Origin: Oscillospiraceae bacterium
GTDB taxonomy: Bacteria > Bacillota > Clostridia > Oscillospirales > Oscillospiraceae
Reading direction: 5' to 3'
Length of the DNA stretch: 64,000 nt
Assembly (NCBI GenBank): GCA_020025715.1
Contig: JAHHRQ010000002.1
Span: forward strand, 4,717-68,716
The notes below the pieces were generated by a model. That model did no database searches. It was not told the origin of the DNA and was given only the letters and a program-made list of their open reading frames with translations. How positions within the stretch are numbered: position 1 is the first letter of the stretch; the number at the start of each line of letters is the position of its first letter. A program made the position numbers and the translations under genes. Shown one piece after another: positions 1 through 7,678 of this stretch.

Positions 1-23
1 TCGCTGTCAAATTTAGCTTTCAT
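1..23 (-). CDS. Start of a downstream gene, probably topoisomerase A subunit (partial)
   Basis: An ATG at 21-23 opens a frame reading MKAKFDS before the window ends, preceded by a weak GGTGA ribosome-binding site 5 nt upstream. It lies 27 bp after the stop of the topoisomerase B subunit, in the same direction. In many Clostridia the partner A subunit (parC/gyrA type) follows directly, so that is the likely identity. Seven codons are too few to confirm it by sequence. Confidence 0.4.
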
Positions 24-50
24 TTTTTCACCAGATCTTTTTAAATTTTC

Positions 51-2042
51 TCAGGATATATCAGCCATATCTACGTATTTATATCCGAATTCTGCAATAT
101 GATTTTTGCGTCCCTCCAGATTATCACCCAGAAGGAGCTCAAAGGACTCTGCCATTCTCTCCGCATCCTCCGGCATAACCTTTATAAGACGGCGGCTTTC
201 GGGGTTCATGGTTGTCATCCACATCATATCAGGGTCGTTTTCACCAAGACCTTTGCTGCGGCTGATGGTGTGCTTTGCGCCGTTGAAGCCGGCAACGATT
301 TCGGCCTTTTCACGGTCGGAATATGCAAAATAAGTCTTGCCCTTGCAGTTAATCTCATAAAGGGGAGATTCTGCAATATATACATAGCCTTCTTTTATAA
401 GGGTAGGCACAAGGCGGTAAAGCATGGTGAGGATAAGAGTTCTTATCTGGAAGCCGTCAACGTCGGCATCGGTACAGATAATAATCTTATTCCAGCGCAG
501 ATTATTTATATCAAAGCTTGAAAGCTCCTTGGCGTGCTTATCCTTGACCTCAACTCCGCAGCCCAGAACCTTCATAAGGTTAGTTATAACGTCGCTTTTA
601 AATATTCTGCCGTAATCGGCCTTGAGGCAGTTGAGTATTTTGCCTCGAACAGGCATAATGCCCTGAAAATCGGAGTCACGGGAAAGCTTACATGCACCCA
701 GAGCGGAGTCTCCCTCCACTATGTATATCTCCCTCTTGTCAACGTCGCGGCTGCGGCAATCGACAAACTTGGGAACTCTGTTTGCAATGTCAACGCTGCC
801 GGTGAGCTTCTTTCTGCCCTGTCTTGCCCGCTCTGCGGTTTCACGGCTGCGCTTGTTTATAAGCACCTGCTCGGAAATTTTATCTGCCGCAGGCTTGTTT
901 TCTACGAAGTATACTTCAAGCTGTTCCTTGAAAAACTCCGTCATTGCAAGCTGAATAAAGCGGTTGTTTATAGCTTTCTTTGTCTGGTTCTGGTAGGAGG
1001 TACGGGTGGAGAAGCAGTTTGTCACCAGCACAAGGCAGTCCTGTACGTCCTGAAATTTAATAGAGCTTTCGTTTTTCTGGTATTTATTATTCTGCTTCAA
1101 GTAGGCGTCAATGGCAGAAACGAAAGCGCTTCTTGCCGCCTTATCCGGCGCACCGCCGTTTTCAAGCCATGAAGAGTTATGGTAGTATTCCAGAACGGAG
1201 GCCTTATTGGTAAAGCAGAATGCGGCAGAGATTTTAACCTTATATTCCGGCTTATCCTCTCTGTCTCTGCCCTTGCGCTCGGCGGAGATAAACACAGGCT
1301 CAGTGAGGGAGCCTTCTCCTGCAAGCTCCTTTACATACTGTAAAATACCGTCCTCATAGCAGAAATCCTGAGTACGGAACTTGCCGTGCTCCTGAATTCT
1401 GAGTCTGAAAGTAATACCGGCATTTACAACTGCCTGACGGCGGAACACATCAACGAAGAATTCCTCGGGAATGTCTATATCGGTGAAAACCTCCAGATCC
1501 GGTTTCCAGTGGATAGTAGTACCGGTCTTTTTTCTGTCCGCAGGCTCAACAAGCAGCTCCTCGCCCTTCTTGCCTACTACATTACCCTTTTTAAAGTGGA
1601 GGGAATACTTCTTTCCTTCGCGCCATACGGTAACATCCATGTACTCAGATGCAAACTGTGTTGCACAGGAACCAAGGCCGTTTAAGCCCAGTGAATATTC
1701 ATAGTCGCCGCCGTCGGAGTTTTTATATTTACCGCCGGCGTACAGCTCACAGAATACCAGCTCCCAGTTAAAGCGCTGCTCAACCGGGTTCCAGTCCATA
1801 GGGCAGCCGCGGCCGAAGTCCTCAACCTCTATGGATTTATCCTCATAATATGTAAGGGTGATTATATCGCCATGGCCCTCTCTGGCCTCGTCGATTGAGT
1901 TGGAGAGTATCTCGAACACAGCATGTTCGCAGCCCTCCAGAGTGTCAGAGCCGAAAATAACCTCCGGTCTCTTTCGGACCTTGTCCGCACCCTTTAAAAG
2001 GACAATACTGCCGTTGTCATAGTTTTCAGTCTTTTTGCTCAT
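51..2042 (-). CDS. parE: Type IIA DNA topoisomerase subunit B (ParE/GyrB family)
   Basis: This is the ATPase subunit of a type II topoisomerase, which changes DNA supercoiling or unlinks daughter chromosomes together with an A subunit. GHKL ATPase features are visible: the NSIDEA helix near residues 48-53, DFGRG near 75-79, a glycine-rich lid LGLNGLGS near 118-125, and the QTK loop at 353-355 that contacts the ATP gamma-phosphate. The TOPRIM domain has EGDSALG at 443-449 and DADVDG at 525-530. The usual EGDSAGG is slightly altered, which fits the second, divergent B-subunit type found in many Clostridia. At 663 residues it is a normal length. A good promoter lies just upstream, and the partner gene probably starts at position 23. 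ParE-like rather than the housekeeping GyrB is an inference. Confidence 0.8.
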   Translation of the reverse strand: MSKKTENYDNGSIVLLKGADKVRKRPEVIFGSDTLEGCEHAVFEILSNSIDEAREGHGDIITLTYYEDKSIEVEDFGRGCPMDWNPVEQRFNWELVFCELYAGGKYKNSDGGDYEYSLGLNGLGSCATQFASEYMDVTVWREGKKYSLHFKKGNVVGKKGEELLVEPADRKKTGTTIHWKPDLEVFTDIDIPEEFFVDVFRRQAVVNAGITFRLRIQEHGKFRTQDFCYEDGILQYVKELAGEGSLTEPVFISAERKGRDREDKPEYKVKISAAFCFTNKASVLEYYHNSSWLENGGAPDKAARSAFVSAIDAYLKQNNKYQKNESSIKFQDVQDCLVLVTNCFSTRTSYQNQTKKAINNRFIQLAMTEFFKEQLEVYFVENKPAADKISEQVLINKRSRETAERARQGRKKLTGSVDIANRVPKFVDCRSRDVDKREIYIVEGDSALGACKLSRDSDFQGIMPVRGKILNCLKADYGRIFKSDVITNLMKVLGCGVEVKDKHAKELSSFDINNLRWNKIIICTDADVDGFQIRTLILTMLYRLVPTLIKEGYVYIAESPLYEINCKGKTYFAYSDREKAEIVAGFNGAKHTISRSKGLGENDPDMMWMTTMNPESRRLIKVMPEDAERMAESFELLLGDNLEGRKNHIAEFGYKYVDMADIS

Positions 2043-2104
2043 ATAAAAAATGCCCTTTCGATAAAGCGTGTTTTATTGCATAGCTTCTCTATTATATCTA
2101 AGAT

Positions 2105-2132
2105 AGTATAGCACATTTTTCATAAAATTCAA
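2105..2132 (-). promoter_or_regulatory. SigA-type promoter of the topoisomerase gene
   Basis: On the minus strand TTGAAT (2127-2132) is followed after 16 bp by TATACT (2105-2110), with a TG one base before the -10 hexamer (extended -10). A second TATAAT lies at 2091-2096 without a clear -35. The expected leader is about 55 nt. Confidence 0.6.
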
Positions 2133-2139
2133 GTAATGC

Positions 2140-2174
2140 AAAAAGCGGGCAGTATCTTTTACAATACCGCCCGC
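2140..2174 (-). terminator. Rho-independent terminator
   Basis: The arms GCGGGCAGTAT (2145-2155) and ATACCGCCCGC (2164-2174) form an 11-bp stem with one mismatch. It is followed on the minus strand by a run of five T. No protein gene lies immediately upstream in this direction, so it points to a non-coding transcript from 2175-2300. Confidence 0.7.
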
Positions 2175-2300
2175 TCCGTCCGGGATATTCTCATTTTATA
2201 TGAAAACTCTCCCAAGGCTTGACAATTTCCCCTTTTAGATGTATTCATATATAGATACGCATTACACCTGAGAGCTCTGTCTCTCTCGCTCCCGGAGTCA
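2140..2300 (-). ncRNA. Putative structured small RNA, possibly 6S-like
   Basis: This fills most of the gap between the topoisomerase gene and bofA. On the minus strand the sequence near 2289-2299 (CTCCGGGAG core) can pair with 2173-2185 (TCCCGGACGGAG), with a 4-nt bulge. Inside are a large unpaired purine-rich 5' strand and AU-rich 3' strand, then a second helix formed by CUCUC and GAGAG with flanking AGG/CCU. A small apical hairpin GUAU...AUAC follows, and the RNA ends in a strong terminator. Closing stem, central bubble, apical stem and terminator within about 165 nt match the plan of 6S RNA, the RNA polymerase mimic. A CATAAT/TATAGT -10-like element sits upstream at 2307-2318, but no convincing -35 was found. 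Identity as 6S is a guess from folding by eye; a different RNA or untranscribed DNA is possible. Confidence 0.33.
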
Positions 2301-2391
2301 CTGTCCACTATAATTATGTGCGTTCTGCGGTTTTTTAAACAGGAATTTTTCTCCGGGCACAAGTTTTTTCGGAAAAAGGAAAGGTTATAAT

Positions 2392-2658
2392 ATGGATTCA
2401 TTAAACAGCATCTTGATCCTTGCCGGCGTTATACTGGTCAGCATCTTCATCATCAGAATTTTTGCAAAACCAATAAGCCTCATTATAAAACTTCTGCTTA
2501 ACGCCGCATCAGGATTTATTATTCTCTTCATCGTAAACTTTTTCGGTGAAAGCATAGGTTTTACGGTAGGCGTCAGCTTCTTCAACGCTGTTATTGCCGG
2601 AATTCTGGGCGTGCCCGGTGTGGTGCTGCTGCTGATTTTAAAGTTTTTATTCTTTTAA
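2392..2658 (+). CDS. bofA: Pro-sigma-K processing inhibitor BofA family protein
   Basis: This is a small 88-residue integral membrane protein. In Bacillus, BofA holds the intramembrane protease SpoIVFB inactive in the outer forespore membrane until the forespore signals, so that pro-sigma-K is cut on time. The sequence is nearly all hydrophobic, with two or three membrane segments. It ends in the GVPGVVLLLILKF-type tail typical of the family, and its length matches known BofA. A purine-rich ribosome-binding site (GGAAAGG) precedes the ATG. Its predicted client, sigK, is at 57378-58049 in this same window and carries a pro-sequence, which supports the call. Confidence 0.85.
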   Translation: MDSLNSILILAGVILVSIFIIRIFAKPISLIIKLLLNAASGFIILFIVNFFGESIGFTVGVSFFNAVIAGILGVPGVVLLLILKFLFF

Positions 2659-2668
2659 TTAAATGCAA

Positions 2669-2700
2669 AAAGGACTTCCAAACGGAAGTCCTTAATTTTT
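2669..2700. terminator. Bidirectional terminator between bofA and mgtC-like gene
   Basis: AAGGACTTCC and GGAAGTCCTT form a perfect 10-bp stem with a 4-nt loop (2670-2693). T runs occur on the plus side (AATTTTTT) and A runs on the other, so it can end bofA rightward and the convergent MgtC pair leftward. Confidence 0.8.
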
Positions 2701-3395
2701 TATATTTCCTCTATGCTTATTACATCCTCAAGCTGGTTTATGGATTTAATAAGCTCCCGGTCCAGAGTCTGATTGCTGATCTCAACGCCCAAAACCGCGC
2801 AGTAGCGGTGGGTGTCGTTTTCACCTGAGATACGGTTAATTTCAAGGGTGGTCATGTTAATTTTAAGCGATTTAACTATGCCCACTATATCCTCAATGCT
2901 TATAGAATGGCCGTACTCGATAAAGAGGTTTACATCGTTTATCTTTCTTGCAAATTTGTACTCGATTTTAACCAGTATAAGCTCTGCTATAAGCACCATT
3001 AAAGTTGCAAAAATGGCGCACTCCACATATCCGGAACCAACGGTAAGGCCGATAATTGCAGAAGTCCAGAGACCGGCCGCCGTAGTAAGACCCTTAACGC
3101 GCTGACGGCGGGTAACTATAATAGTACCTGCACCGATAAAACCTATACCGGCTATGACCTGCGCTCCGAGGCGGGACACGTCAGTAAAAAGGTGCTGAAC
3201 CTGATAGAGGTAAAGGTTTGTTAAAATGGCGGTACATGCACCGAGAGAAATAAGAATATGGGTTCTAAAACCTGCCGGGCGGCGCTTAATCTCACGCTCC
3301 AGTCCTATCATTCCTCCGCATACAGCTGCGAGAACCATGCGGAATGTAACCCCGAGAATAGTCATTTCCCGGGCAAAATCAAACATTTCCAGCAT
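2700..3395 (-). CDS. MgtC/SapB family membrane protein (copy 2)
   Basis: This is an inner-membrane protein with an N-terminal MgtC domain of about four to five membrane segments and a C-terminal soluble ACT-like domain of about 80 residues. Family signatures are GLEREIKRRPAGFRTH near residue 31 and the GIGFIGAGTI and GLTTAAGLW motifs near residues 84-115. In enterobacteria MgtC is needed for growth at low magnesium and restrains the F1Fo ATP synthase; other members are poorly understood, so transport of magnesium should not be assumed. It starts 15 bp after the stop of a paralogue transcribed in the same direction, so the two form one operon and could form a hetero-oligomer. The 231-residue length is normal. 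Confidence 0.8.
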   Translation of the reverse strand: MLEMFDFAREMTILGVTFRMVLAAVCGGMIGLEREIKRRPAGFRTHILISLGACTAILTNLYLYQVQHLFTDVSRLGAQVIAGIGFIGAGTIIVTRRQRVKGLTTAAGLWTSAIIGLTVGSGYVECAIFATLMVLIAELILVKIEYKFARKINDVNLFIEYGHSISIEDIVGIVKSLKINMTTLEINRISGENDTHRYCAVLGVEISNQTLDRELIKSINQLEDVISIEEI

Positions 3396-3409
3396 TTTTC
3401 TCTCCTCCT

Positions 3410-4135
3410 TTACACTTCATCAATCATTATAATGCCTTCAAGCGTTGAAAGCTTTGCAAGAATCCCTGTATGCTCCTCACGTCTGGGAAGATGCAGGCTT
3501 AAAAGCGCACTCAGGTTGTTGCCTGCATTGTCCTTTTCTCTGTTAATCTCAACATCGAAAAGCTGAATGTCTCGCTTCTTTATATAGTTTACAATAGGGC
3601 CGATATTTTCAATGCTGTCCATCTCAACATAAATGTTCATGTTTCTGGACTTTGGCAGAATGGCTTTTTCTATAAAGGGCAGTATTTTCATACTTATGAT
3701 TATAAGCAAAAAGCCTATAAGGGTTCCCTCATAAAAGCCCGCTCCCACGGCAAGACCCATGCAGGCAGATGCCCAGAGTCCGGAAGCTGTGGTAAGACCC
3801 TTAACCTCGCTCTTTGAGGTGACAAGAATGGTACCTGTACCCAGAAAGCCGATACCGTTAATGACCTGAGCGCCGAAACGCACCGCATCCGTTCTGTTTC
3901 CGGAAGGCGCACCGCCGCTGGCCCATTTGGTATTGAGCATGATGTCCATATAACGGCTGAGTATCATGGTGACAGCAGCGCCGAGGGCAACCAGCATATA
4001 GGTTCTAAAGCCTGCGGCCTGACCTTTTTTCTCTCTGTCAAAGCCCACTATGCCGCCTACAATCATAGCAAGTATTATCCTGACCACCATGGACTCAATA
4101 TTCAGTTCTCGTAAATGAACAAGATAATTTTCCAT
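3410..4135 (-). CDS. MgtC/SapB family membrane protein (copy 1)
   Basis: The 241-residue paralogue of the next gene has the same domain plan. The family signature GFDREKKGQAAGFRTYML sits near residues 31-48, with GIGFLGTGTILVTS and GLTTASGLWASACMG near residues 93-130. A C-terminal ACT-like regulatory domain is present. About 20 extra residues (SGGAPSGNRTDA) lie in the loop before the second motif. It is the first gene of the two-gene operon, behind a clear promoter and a leader containing a stable hairpin. The function is probably in magnesium or membrane homeostasis by family analogy; the substrate is unknown. Confidence 0.8.
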   Translation of the reverse strand: MENYLVHLRELNIESMVVRIILAMIVGGIVGFDREKKGQAAGFRTYMLVALGAAVTMILSRYMDIMLNTKWASGGAPSGNRTDAVRFGAQVINGIGFLGTGTILVTSKSEVKGLTTASGLWASACMGLAVGAGFYEGTLIGFLLIIISMKILPFIEKAILPKSRNMNIYVEMDSIENIGPIVNYIKKRDIQLFDVEINREKDNAGNNLSALLSLHLPRREEHTGILAKLSTLEGIIMIDEV

Positions 4136-4180
4136 TTTGCACCTCTGACACTCATTTTAACTGCTTTTTATAACGTTTTT

Positions 4181-4246
4181 AGGGACTGCTGTTACACAGT
4201 CCCTATTTGTTCGGTACATTATATCATAGTAAATAAACCTAAGCAA
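4181..4246 (-). promoter_or_regulatory. Promoter and leader hairpin of the mgtC-like operon
   Basis: TTGCTT (4241-4246) and TATAAT (4218-4223) are separated by 17 bp on the minus strand. A perfect 8-bp hairpin, AGGGACTG with CAGTCCCT (4181-4204), lies just after the predicted start of transcription. It lacks a T run in the direction of transcription, so it is not a simple terminator. It may stabilise the mRNA or be part of a regulated leader. No M-box or other known riboswitch was recognised. Confidence 0.55.
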
Positions 4247-4285
4247 GGGGGACAGTGCATGAAAAATATACAGCATTTTTGTATA

Positions 4286-4984
4286 CTATGCAAAAATACC
4301 GCGGATAAGTTCAGGCAGCTCGGAAAGAGATGAAATCTCGTAATCCGGCTTTATATCCTCCCGTCCCGCGCTCCTTTTCGGGTTATACCACACCGTCTTA
4401 ATTCCGGCGTTTATGCCCCCTAAAATATCGGATGTAAGGCTGTCACCCACTATAAGGCTGTACTCAGGGATAATCTCAGGGGCAGTCTCAAAGCAGCGCT
4501 GAAAGAACCGCTTATCGGGCTTATCGTAGCCCATATGTTCGGATATAAAAATATTTTTAAAATACTTCTTTATACCTGCACCGGTAAGTCTCCGCTCCTG
4601 TACAAAGTCAATTCCGTTTGAGGCTGCGTAAAGATTACAGTCTTTATGCAGGGCTTCAAGAAGCTCTATGGCACCGTCAATGCAGTAGTGCCCCTGACAG
4701 AGGTATTCTTCATAAAACTCCTCTGCTCTGCTTCCGTCTGCATCCATTCCCAACTCTTCAAAAAACCGCTCAAACCTGCTGGTACGAATCTCGTCCCTGC
4801 TGAGCTCTCCCCGCTCAAGCTGTTCCCACTGCTCGATATTTATGCGGCTGTATATGTCTATCATTTCATCGCTTACTTCGATATTCATATCGTTTAAGGT
4901 TTTTAAAAGCCCGACCCGCTCCGCTTTGGTAAAATCAAGTATAGTATTGTCAAGATCAAGGAAAATGCTGGGTTTATCTTTCAT
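4286..4984 (-). CDS. HAD-superfamily nucleotidase, YjjG/YfnB type
   Basis: The HAD phosphatase core is visible: motif I DLDNT at residues 10-14 with the nucleophile and acid aspartates, a helical cap, the motif III lysine in GYDKPDK, and motif IV GDSLTSD near residue 190. The 232-residue length and the cap type match the YjjG group of house-cleaning 5'-nucleotidases that act on pyrimidine and non-canonical nucleoside monophosphates. Substrate cannot be read from the sequence. It follows murF by 21 bp on the same strand and is probably co-transcribed with it, though no functional link to peptidoglycan is obvious. Confidence 0.75.
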   Translation of the reverse strand: MKDKPSIFLDLDNTILDFTKAERVGLLKTLNDMNIEVSDEMIDIYSRINIEQWEQLERGELSRDEIRTSRFERFFEELGMDADGSRAEEFYEEYLCQGHYCIDGAIELLEALHKDCNLYAASNGIDFVQERRLTGAGIKKYFKNIFISEHMGYDKPDKRFFQRCFETAPEIIPEYSLIVGDSLTSDILGGINAGIKTVWYNPKRSAGREDIKPDYEISSLSELPELIRGIFA

Positions 4985-5005
4985 ATTATCTCCATGTATA
5001 TATAA

Positions 5006-6352
5006 TTAAAGGGATTTTATAGCCTCGGAAACCTCATCAAAGCGCTGGCGGTGTGAGGCCTTTACGAGCACATTATCACCCTCATGAATTAGCTCAGGCA
5101 GAGCCTTTATAAGCTCTTCCCTGCTTTCAAAATGTCTGCCGGCTTTTCCTGCACCTTCTGCGGTGCTGCGGGATAGCTCTCCGCAGGTGAGTACCAGCTC
5201 TACCCCGTTATCTGCCGCATATTTACCGCAGGAATAGTGAAGCTGTTTTTCATTTTCTCCAAGCTCCAGCATATCACCTAAAATGCAGACTTTTCTTCCG
5301 CTGAGCTTTGAGAGAGAATCTATACCGCAGTTTACGGAATCGGGGTTTGCATTATAGCAGTCATCTATAAGCTTAACCTTTCCGGTGTCAATAAATGCAG
5401 CTCTTCTGCCTACGGTTTTATAGTTTGCAATTCCGGCTGCAATTTCTTCATCCTCAAGGCCGAGAACACATCCCAGTGCAGCGCCCTCCAAGGCAGCATA
5501 AACCATATGCTCTCCGAAAGCGGGAATATGCACTTTAATACGGCGCTTATAGAAGGATATAACGCAGTCGGTATAACCGTTTTCGTCCTTTTCTATATTC
5601 TCTGCCCTTACATCACAGCCCTCGGAAAAGCCGAATGTAATAAGGCGCTGTCTGCATTTAAGATTTCTAAGCAAATCGTCATCGCCGTTTGCAATAACAA
5701 TTCCGTCTGCGGGCATGAAGGCCAGCATCTCAGTTTTTGCCTTGAAAACTCCCTGTCTGTCGTGGAGAAATTCAAGGTGGGCTTTGCCTATCATGGTAAA
5801 GACGGCAATATTTGGCTTGCACATATTGGCAAGGCGGCTCATCTCTCCGAAATCAGAGATGCCCATTTCAATTACTGCCGCCTGATGCTGTTTTTCGATT
5901 CTGGAAAGAGTAATGGGAACACCCAGAGTGTTATTTAAATTCTTATCGGTTTTTAAAATATTAAAATGCTGAGACAGCACCGCCGCCGCCATTTCCTTGG
6001 CAGAGGTTTTACCGACGCTGCCGGTTATACCTATAACGGGAATATCCAGCTTTTTTCTGAATCCGGCGCATATAAGCTCCATTGCCTTTTCTACGTCGTT
6101 AACCTTTATAAGGGGTCTGGTTTCACCCTCAGGAATTCTGGACACGAGGCAGCAGGCAGCACCCATTTCAAATGCCTTATCTATATAATCGTGGCCGTCC
6201 GTATTTTCGCCCTTGAAGGCTGCGAAAAGATCACCGGGTTTCACTTCCCGGCTGTCTATGATAATACGTCCCAGCTCTGTATTTTCATTTTCATGAGTAT
6301 TTAAATATCCGCCGCAAAGTGCCGCAGCAGTCTTAATGCTTATACCATTCAT
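5006..6352 (-). CDS. murF: UDP-N-acetylmuramoyl-tripeptide--D-alanyl-D-alanine ligase MurF
   Basis: MurF adds D-Ala-D-Ala to the UDP-MurNAc-tripeptide, the last cytoplasmic step of peptidoglycan precursor synthesis. The three Mur-ligase domains are present: an N-terminal domain with DSREVKPGDLFAAFKG, a central ATPase domain with the P-loop GSVGKTSAKEM and the NNTLGVP motif, and a C-terminal domain with DDCYNANPDS and a LGDMLELG motif. The start at 6352 is chosen because GGAGGG stands 6 nt upstream of its ATG and the protein then begins MNGISIK with the family's usual length (448 residues). A longer in-frame opening to 6448 has no such support. It is transcribed with the following HAD phosphatase. 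Confidence 0.9.
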   Translation of the reverse strand: MNGISIKTAAALCGGYLNTHENENTELGRIIIDSREVKPGDLFAAFKGENTDGHDYIDKAFEMGAACCLVSRIPEGETRPLIKVNDVEKAMELICAGFRKKLDIPVIGITGSVGKTSAKEMAAAVLSQHFNILKTDKNLNNTLGVPITLSRIEKQHQAAVIEMGISDFGEMSRLANMCKPNIAVFTMIGKAHLEFLHDRQGVFKAKTEMLAFMPADGIVIANGDDDLLRNLKCRQRLITFGFSEGCDVRAENIEKDENGYTDCVISFYKRRIKVHIPAFGEHMVYAALEGAALGCVLGLEDEEIAAGIANYKTVGRRAAFIDTGKVKLIDDCYNANPDSVNCGIDSLSKLSGRKVCILGDMLELGENEKQLHYSCGKYAADNGVELVLTCGELSRSTAEGAGKAGRHFESREELIKALPELIHEGDNVLVKASHRQRFDEVSEAIKSL

Positions 6353-6375
6353 ATTTAACCCTCCATTTAGGCTTA

Positions 6376-6384
6376 AGTATACCA
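6376..6384 (-). promoter_or_regulatory. Extended -10 promoter of murF
   Basis: On the minus strand TGG-TATACT stands about 24 nt before the murF start codon. No good -35 hexamer is seen at 17 bp (TGGAAA at best). The predicted leader is about 17 nt. Confidence 0.4.
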
Positions 6385-6462
6385 TGAAGCACCGTCGTTT
6401 TCCAGAACAAAAACTATTTTTCTGCAATACAGAAAATTTATAGTGCATATTGAAATTTAGTA

Positions 6463-6471
6463 TGCTATAAT
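6463..6471 (+). promoter_or_regulatory. Extended -10 promoter of the exonuclease gene
   Basis: TGC-TATAAT (perfect -10 with TG extension) lies 44 bp before the exonuclease start codon. The -35 region is poor. It is divergent from the murF promoter. Confidence 0.5.
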
Positions 6472-6514
6472 GTTTTTGTTCGACTTTTATATTTTATTTT
6501 AAAGGAATGTTTTT

Positions 6515-7498
6515 ATGAACTATATTGTGGTGGATCTGGAATGGAATCAGGCAATGAGTTCCAAATCCTCCGTTTTTAACAAGCTCCCTATACATCTCAG
6601 AGGCGAGATTATAGAAATAGGAGCAGTAAAGCTCACTGAGGATATGCAGCCCGGTGAGGAATTTACAATAGATGTAAAGCCCGTTTACTTCAAGCGTATG
6701 CACTACAAAGTCAAAAAGCTCACAGGCTTCGATAAAGAAAGACTGTCTCACGGCATTTCCTTTGCCGAGGCTATGGAGGAGTTCCATCGCTTCTGCGGCG
6801 ACGACGTTACCTTCATCACTTGGGGCTGCGACGATCAGGGTATTATGGAGCAGAACATCATTATCCATGACCTTGACTGGGACTGGATTGCAGGCTGGGT
6901 CAACATGCAGCTTATATATAATGTTCAGACCGGTGGAGACAAAAACCAGAAGTCTCTCGCAAGCGCTATGGAGCATTTCGGCATTGAACAGACCAGAGTT
7001 GCCCATGACGCTCTGGGTGATGCCTACAATACCGCTCTTGTTGCAACTCACCTTGATATGAAGGAAGGTTTAAGGCACTACGAAGAGGCCGGAGAAATTC
7101 TTGCCCGCCGTATGCCTAACTACCGCCCCCCTGCCCAGAATGCAGGCCCTGAACCTATAAGCCATGAGGTATTTGAGGATTTTGAATCCAAGGCCGCAGC
7201 TTTTGCCGACAAGCGTCTTTCCGAACAGTGCTGTCCTCAGTGCGGATGCGCGCTTAAAGGTGCAAAATGGGTCAATCAGGGAGATCAGCGCTACATGAAC
7301 ATTTTCTCCTGCCCTGAGCACGGCAGCTTCCTTGTGAGAGCAAAGTTCAGAAAATCCGTGGACACCGGAAAATGGACCGCCAACAAGCTGGTTTACGCCG
7401 CAGACAGCGGTATGATTGAATTTTACAAGCAGAAATCCGCTCAGGCAAGGCGCAGAGGCAGAGGCCATTCTCAGCGCAAAAACCGCCCCGCCAAATAA
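6515..7498 (+). CDS. DEDDh 3'-5' exonuclease with C-terminal zinc-finger-like motif
   Basis: An exonuclease III/KapD-type fold fills residues 1-185. Catalytic residues are the DLE motif (D7, E9), a central acidic pair near D106/D107, and the H-x4-D motif at H164/D169. Such enzymes remove nucleotides from 3' ends of DNA or RNA; B. subtilis KapD is the closest named type. An unusual extension follows. After a linker at residues 200-235, cysteines at 239, 240, 243, 245 and 266 plus His269 suggest a zinc ribbon, and the tail ends in a very basic RRRGRGHSQRKNR stretch that probably binds nucleic acid. The start is set by AAAGGAA upstream of the ATG. A single-gene unit with its own promoter and terminator. 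Confidence 0.75.
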   Translation: MNYIVVDLEWNQAMSSKSSVFNKLPIHLRGEIIEIGAVKLTEDMQPGEEFTIDVKPVYFKRMHYKVKKLTGFDKERLSHGISFAEAMEEFHRFCGDDVTFITWGCDDQGIMEQNIIIHDLDWDWIAGWVNMQLIYNVQTGGDKNQKSLASAMEHFGIEQTRVAHDALGDAYNTALVATHLDMKEGLRHYEEAGEILARRMPNYRPPAQNAGPEPISHEVFEDFESKAAAFADKRLSEQCCPQCGCALKGAKWVNQGDQRYMNIFSCPEHGSFLVRAKFRKSVDTGKWTANKLVYAADSGMIEFYKQKSAQARRRGRGHSQRKNRPAK

Positions 7499-7515
7499 GA
7501 TATTAAAAGATATTA

Positions 7516-7547
7516 CGGCACAGCTTAAATCGGCTGTGCCGTTTTTC
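7516..7547 (+). terminator. Terminator of the exonuclease gene
   Basis: CGGCACAGC (7516-7524) pairs with GCTGTGCCG (7533-7541) and is followed by TTTTTCTG, 18 bp after the stop codon. Confidence 0.85.
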
Positions 7548-7603
7548 TGTGCCTTGCCGTATCGGGTCTGTCCGTGCATAATATGGCGGAACACAAATGC
7601 GAA

Positions 7604-7644
7604 TATAAAAAAACGGATTGTACCTAAATGATACAATCCGTTTT
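7604..7644 (-). terminator. Terminator of the surface-protein gene
   Basis: AAACGGATTGTA and TACAATCCGTTT form a long stem (about 7611-7643). On the minus strand it is followed by a run of seven T, about 35 bp after the stop of the surface-protein gene. Confidence 0.8.
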
Positions 7645-7678
7645 AATTATTATGCTGTTTTAAGGGTATTCCCTGCCC

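Noticed and set aside
2219..2247. TTGACA-17-TATTCA promoter for bofA on the plus strand
   Set aside because: The -35 is perfect but the -10 matches only 3 of 6 bases, and bofA is expected to use a sporulation sigma factor.
2159..2401. 80-codon minus-strand frame MNPYYNLSFF... between topoisomerase and bofA
   Set aside because: No ribosome-binding site, runs into the terminator stem, and its start overlaps the bofA start; the region fits a structured RNA better.
4181..4204. Leader hairpin of the mgtC-like operon as a terminator
   Set aside because: It is followed by CCCTAAAAACG on the minus strand, not by a T run, so I kept it as a leader hairpin only.
6353..6448. 32-residue N-terminal extension of MurF
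   Set aside because: It has no homology to MurF, and a strong GGAGGG site precedes the internal ATG at 6352.
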